Origin: Gammaproteobacteria bacterium UBA5078
GTDB taxonomy: Bacteria; Pseudomonadota; Gammaproteobacteria; Pseudomonadales; Pseudohongiellaceae
NCBI GenBank assembly: GCA_002416505.1
Contig: DIAM01000020.1
Span: 37,077 to 101,076, forward strand
DNA: 64,000 nt
Direction: 5' to 3'
Shown here: positions 60,366-64,000 of the stretch, in pieces
How positions within the stretch are numbered: position 1 is the first letter of the stretch
How the letters are laid out: each line of letters begins with the position of its first letter
The notes under the pieces: generated by a model
The model's database searches: none
The model's input: only the letters and a program-made list of their open reading frames with translations
Told to the model about the DNA's origin: nothing
Position numbers and translations under genes: made by a program

Positions 60366-62156
60366 TTATTGTCGAAAGACCACGTCGCCAGCCACGATCG
60401 TCATCAAGACCCTGCCATCGAGCAGATGGGCAGGGTCTTGGGCGACGGTGGCGAATACGTCTTGATCCAGCACCGTGATATCCGCCCACATCCCCTCTTT
60501 GAGCATGCCCGTCTCATTCTCCGTGAAGTTGGCGTAGGAGGCGTTCACGGTATAGCCACGTATCGTCTCCTCCGCCGTTAACTTCTCGTCCGGGAACCAA
60601 CCACCGGGCGGTTGCGAGTCTGTGCTCTGCCGAGTGATCGCGGAATGCAAGCCATAGAAAATACTCCAGTCATAGCCCATCAAATCAGAACCAAACACTA
60701 GGGGCACATCGTGGCGACGGAAGGTGCGCCAGGCATACGCCCCCGCCGCGCGCTCCATGCCGATCCGATCGACGGTCCATACCTTGTCTTCGGCAACGAA
60801 CGGAGGCTGTACCGCGGCAATTATGTCGAGTTCGTCGTAGAGTGCGAAATCATCTGGGTGCACAACCTGCGCGTGTTCGATGCGATGTCGCAGCTCCTTC
60901 ATCTCGGGATTGATGGCGAAGTTATCGCGGAAGAAATGCAGTACCTCACGGTTACCCCCATCCCCGATCGCGTGAATATTGACCTGAAATCCCGTCAGCA
61001 ACATCGCACTAATCTCATCGGTGAAGAAACCGTACTCCTCACCCGAGACGCCGAAATGTCCGGGACGATCGCTGTATTGCGCCAACAACTTAGCGCCACG
61101 TGCCCCTAATGAACCGTCGTAATAACCCTTCACCGATTGCACGAATAACTTATCCCCGGCAAAGCGTGTAGGGCCGCGTGAGATCCACTGCGACATCAAG
61201 GCCTTGTCACGCCCACTGATCATCGCGTTGACACGGATCGGCAGCATGTCCTTCGCGGCCAATGACTCGTAGGCCGCCATCAGATCCGTGTTCACCCCGG
61301 CATGGTGCACTGCGGTAAAACCCGAGTCCTGCATTATGCGCAGTCCGTTGACTAGGCGATTCTCGAGACGCTCCATGCTCAGTGGCGGCACGGCCTCGCG
61401 ATACAAGGCGACACCGCGATTGCGCACGGCGCCGGTGGGAGCACCACTGGCATCGCGTATAATTTCGCCTCCGACGGGATCTTGTGCGTCAGCCGTGATG
61501 CCTGCTGCCGCCATCGCCAGCTGGTTACCCCAGGCACCGAAGCCATTCATGCCGTCCATCAACACTGGGTTGTTGGGCACACTGGCGCTCAATAGCGCAT
61601 GAGTAGGAAAGCGGTCAGCCCACTGTCCCTCGTCCCAGCCCCTGGCCACTATCCACTGTCCGGCAGGAACCGCATTGGTGGCGATATGGCGCACCACGCG
61701 CTCCACTGCCTCCTGTTCGGTCTGCACGCCCTTCAGATCCACATCGTCCAGCGTTGCGCCTAGCTCCTCGATATGGGTGTGGGTATCCACAAAGCCCGGC
61801 ATGATGCTGGCGCCATTCACATCGATCACCTCGGTAGCGCTACCCTTGAACGCACTCATCTCGCTCGTCGAACCCAGTGCGAGGATGACGCCATCTTTGA
61901 TGGCGATAGCCTGCGCGTCCGGTGACCAGAGGCCATCCACAAATGGCGCGCCTGCCGCGGGCACGCCCTCGGCCGAGGGTTCGGGCCACGACATAGAGTA
62001 CAGGCGGCCGTTCTCGAGAATCAGGTCCGCACTAAGCGCGGGCTCTGTAGCACCACTTGGCGCGGTAGAGCTCTGCTGGGAACAGCCGGCGAGCATGAGG
62101 ATGCAGGCCACGAAAAGGAATTTGCAACGGGCAGGGGTTCTCTGAGTATTTAACAC
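60366..62156 (-). CDS. YtcJ-like amidohydrolase lipoprotein
   Basis: A roughly 596-residue metal-dependent hydrolase of the amidohydrolase 3 (YtcJ) group with an N-terminal lipobox (MLAGC), so it is anchored to a membrane. The metal-binding HxH is GFVDTHTHIEELG; later His residues are in IHAIGDGGNREV and HRIEHAQVV, with the Asp in PLVFGSDLMGYDW. The GTG at 62156 gives a normal lipoprotein signal; a TTG at 62207 would add 17 residues. It may hydrolyse an amide or formamide of unknown identity. It is convergent with the protease gene. Confidence 0.88.
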   Translation of the reverse strand: MLNTQRTPARCKFLFVACILMLAGCSQQSSTAPSGATEPALSADLILENGRLYSMSWPEPSAEGVPAAGAPFVDGLWSPDAQAIAIKDGVILALGSTSEMSAFKGSATEVIDVNGASIMPGFVDTHTHIEELGATLDDVDLKGVQTEQEAVERVVRHIATNAVPAGQWIVARGWDEGQWADRFPTHALLSASVPNNPVLMDGMNGFGAWGNQLAMAAAGITADAQDPVGGEIIRDASGAPTGAVRNRGVALYREAVPPLSMERLENRLVNGLRIMQDSGFTAVHHAGVNTDLMAAYESLAAKDMLPIRVNAMISGRDKALMSQWISRGPTRFAGDKLFVQSVKGYYDGSLGARGAKLLAQYSDRPGHFGVSGEEYGFFTDEISAMLLTGFQVNIHAIGDGGNREVLHFFRDNFAINPEMKELRHRIEHAQVVHPDDFALYDELDIIAAVQPPFVAEDKVWTVDRIGMERAAGAYAWRTFRRHDVPLVFGSDLMGYDWSIFYGLHSAITRQSTDSQPPGGWFPDEKLTAEETIRGYTVNASYANFTENETGMLKEGMWADITVLDQDVFATVAQDPAHLLDGRVLMTIVAGDVVFRQ

Positions 62157-62280
62157 GTTCGATAGTCTCTCTGGTTTTGTTATTGGCGTTAGGAATCGTT
62201 TCAACAAGCGCCTATTCTATCAGGAAGATGCGGCACGACCGACTAGTTAGCACTCGATACGCGACGGCCACTGTGCACTC

Positions 62281-63675
62281 TTAGTTCGCGACCGCATCGG
62301 GGAAATAGGCAGTAATATTGCCGAGCGCCTCACCATGTTGCTGCGCCGCGGCGAGCCTAAACAGCCGCAGGGCCTCTTCTCTATCCTGTGGGACGCCATC
62401 GCCCTCTACTAGCATTCTGGCCAATATGTTCTGAGCGTTGGCATGCCCACGCTGCGCGGCTTGTGCATACCAACGCGCAGCCTCTGGGAGACTCTGGCTA
62501 ACGCCACGCCCCTCGGCATGAAACACTCCTAGGCTGTACTGCGCATCGACATTTCCCAGCGCGGCAGCCTGCTGATACCAACGCAGCGCCTCAGGGTAGT
62601 TCTGTGGGACTCCATAGCCAAAATCATACATGACGCCCAAACTGTATTGCGCCTGGGCATGGCCTTGTGCGGCAGAGCGTAGCAGCCACGCGCGCGCCTG
62701 CTCGAAGTCTTGGACGAGGCCCTCGCCATTGCGAAACAGGATGCCGAGGTTGTTCTGTGCCCTAGCGTCTCCCTGTTCCGCTAGCGGTCTCCAGATCGCC
62801 AGAGCGCTCAGGAAATCCCCTTCGAAATAGGCGTTACGCGCGTTCTCCATAGGGTCATCCCAGCGCTGTCGACTCGCCGCCTCTCTCATGATGTCGCGGT
62901 TCGAATCCGTGGCGGCGGGTTCCGACTCGCCGAATATCGCCGCCAGCCACTGCCCATCGGTCGGGTTTGGAAAGATCACATACTCGCGGCCGAATTTATC
63001 CTTGTCTTGCGCCATCGCGGCGATACGCCCATCGACATCGCTACGAATATAGTATTTACGACGAAAGTCATTGAGATTGTCGCCAAGAAAGGTCACCACG
63101 TTGTACTCGCCCATGAGCGCGTCTTGGCGCGGCTCCTTGTTAGAGGAGTCACGTAGCACTGTAAGGTGCTCCTGATCGACAAAGGGAAAGTTCACCGAGC
63201 GCAGATTCGCTAAGGCTAACTCGAAGGTATTCTCGCCCTGATCGCGGCTAGTGACATAGAACACTTCCACGTCGTTGGCGGCGCAGAACTCTAAGAACTC
63301 GAGCGCGCCTGGGGTTGCCGTGACGCGATTAGACTCCACCCAACGATCCCAGATTGCATCATCGAAGAAGTCCATGTTGCGCGCAACCAGATGCCCCCAA
63401 TAAGTGAGCGAATGCAGCACGGTATCGTCCACGTCGGTGACAATAGCCAAAGGCTTGTCGCCGGGCTGCCTGTTCTCGAGCGCAGCCTGCACGTGCATCC
63501 GTGCGATATTGAAACCTTGATAGTAAAGCGCTTGGTACTCCGCCGCGGTCTGTTTCCACGCTAGCGCATATAGAAGCGCGTCGCGCTGCACGGGAACCTC
63601 GCCGGTCTCCTGCGCCACACCGCCGACACTGATCAGCAGGGGCAGCGCAAGGGCCAGAACGCTAAGTCGTTTCAT
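62281..63675 (-). CDS. Class C acid phosphatase (HAD) fused to Sel1 repeats
   Basis: A 464-residue exported protein. The signal peptide ends near GGVAQ. The HAD phosphatase of the lipoprotein e(P4) type has D81-x-D83-DT (VTDVDDTVLHSL), VFYVTSRDQG and FLGDNLNDF as the acid cluster. After residue about 280 there are four or more Sel1 repeats (EQGDARAQNNLGILFRNGEG, AALGNVDAQYSLGVFHAEGR). It should dephosphorylate nucleotides or cofactors in the periplasm; the repeats are protein-binding modules. The start overlaps the upstream gene by 14 bp. Confidence 0.9.
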   Translation of the reverse strand: MKRLSVLALALPLLISVGGVAQETGEVPVQRDALLYALAWKQTAAEYQALYYQGFNIARMHVQAALENRQPGDKPLAIVTDVDDTVLHSLTYWGHLVARNMDFFDDAIWDRWVESNRVTATPGALEFLEFCAANDVEVFYVTSRDQGENTFELALANLRSVNFPFVDQEHLTVLRDSSNKEPRQDALMGEYNVVTFLGDNLNDFRRKYYIRSDVDGRIAAMAQDKDKFGREYVIFPNPTDGQWLAAIFGESEPAATDSNRDIMREAASRQRWDDPMENARNAYFEGDFLSALAIWRPLAEQGDARAQNNLGILFRNGEGLVQDFEQARAWLLRSAAQGHAQAQYSLGVMYDFGYGVPQNYPEALRWYQQAAALGNVDAQYSLGVFHAEGRGVSQSLPEAARWYAQAAQRGHANAQNILARMLVEGDGVPQDREEALRLFRLAAAQQHGEALGNITAYFPDAVAN

Positions 63676-64000
63676 TACTCTCTCCAGTGGGGTTCGTTTG
63701 CGGCATTTCCATCTCGGTAGGCAAGTTCGGCGCCTCGGCGGACGGGCCTAGCCTCACTCTAGTCTGGACTATAAAGCGATCGATATAAACGGCCGCTTTC
63801 ACCGCCTGATCGATGACTCGGTGCAGCGCACTAAGTCGCTCCAACGCGGAGGCCATGGCACGAGGCTCCAAGGCACCCGTTGTCCCTGCCCGCAGATAAC
63901 TCGCCTTTAGGCCCTGGTATTGAGATTCGAAACTCGCGCGCAACTCGTTGAGCGCATGCACGTCCCAGTCCGGGCGATCGACCTTGGTCTGCTCGATCAG
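63662..64000 (-). CDS. Hypothetical protein, C-terminal part (runs off the window)
   Basis: The frame stays open to the right edge, so the N-terminus is outside. About 112 residues are visible. They are helical and charged (NELRASFESQYQGLKASYLR, ASALERLSALHRVIDQAVKA) and end in a Pro- and Glu-rich tail (EAPNLPTEMEMPQTNP). There is no recognised domain. Its end overlaps the phosphatase start by 14 bp, so the two are translationally coupled. Confidence 0.6.
   Translation of the reverse strand: MIEQTKVDRPDWDVHALNELRASFESQYQGLKASYLRAGTTGALEPRAMASALERLSALHRVIDQAVKAAVYIDRFIVQTRVRLGPSAEAPNLPTEMEMPQTNPTGESNETT

Noticed and set aside
62895..62920. GGTTCGAATCC, which looks like the T-arm of a tRNA
   Set aside because: It lies in the coding sequence of the phosphatase-Sel1 gene and no acceptor or anticodon arms surround it.

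Overview
The window looks like chromosomal DNA of a free-living, probably marine gammaproteobacterium. The evidence is dense and almost fully coding DNA of about mid-50s %GC, gamma-type families (thiopurine methyltransferase, YrbG-type antiporter, Bcr/CflA transporter, MarC, YdiI-like thioesterase, CopC/CopD), many Sec, Tat and lipoprotein exports, outer-membrane barrels and a TAXI-TRAP importer. No rRNA, tRNA, CRISPR array, phage, integrase or complete insertion sequence was seen. The genus cannot be fixed from the sequence alone.

Layout. 1-5 kb: end of an FG-GAP-like protein, a small membrane protein, a SulP transporter, thiopurine methyltransferase, and an SPFH (band 7) membrane protein followed by a ribbon-helix-helix regulator, with a perfect palindrome upstream. 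5-10.4 kb: outer-membrane barrel, exported methyltransferase-like protein, a HupE/UreJ-like membrane protein with a small periplasmic partner, and a large DUF5916 barrel. 10.7-12 kb: DUF6249 membrane protein, ECF sigma factor, small membrane protein. 12-18.5 kb: MFS transporter, LysE exporter divergent from a MocR regulator, GFA protein plus glutathione transferase, and a BlaI/M56-TonB signalling pair with a strong operator-like inverted repeat. 18.5-25.5 kb: CsaA, two tandem Tat-exported dienelactone hydrolases, a Rieske protein paired with a PQQ alcohol dehydrogenase, an acetyltransferase and a fused SpmA-SpmB-like protein.

25.5-33.5 kb is a patchwork of small single genes (hydrolases, RibD-like reductase, DUF1801, excalibur protein, BamE-like lipoprotein, MscL, tautomerase, GNAT). 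Two inverted copies of a 25-bp repeat lie directly after stop codons in it. 33.7-37.1 kb: TAXI-TRAP uptake system plus a TM2 protein. 37.3 kb: Na+/Ca2+ antiporter. 38.3-45 kb: DUF58, transglutaminase, MoxR and TPR operon. 45-49.4 kb: Bcr/CflA transporter, Na/Pi cotransporter, CopD and CopC. 49.7-52.5 kb: 2-hydroxyacid dehydrogenase, PQQ sugar dehydrogenase, beta carbonic anhydrase.

52.5-56 kb is a peptide-export operon: a C39-peptidase ABC transporter and an HlyD adaptor. They are preceded by a 25-codon open frame with a very strong Shine-Dalgarno and a good sigma-70 promoter, its stop codon overlapping the adaptor start. This is the most interesting unexplained element in the window. 56-64 kb: DUF6265 protein, aldo/keto reductase, MarC, thioesterase, a trypsin-like protease with a C-terminal tandem repeat, a YtcJ-like amidohydrolase lipoprotein, a class C acid phosphatase fused to Sel1 repeats, and the end of an unrecognised gene that runs off the window.
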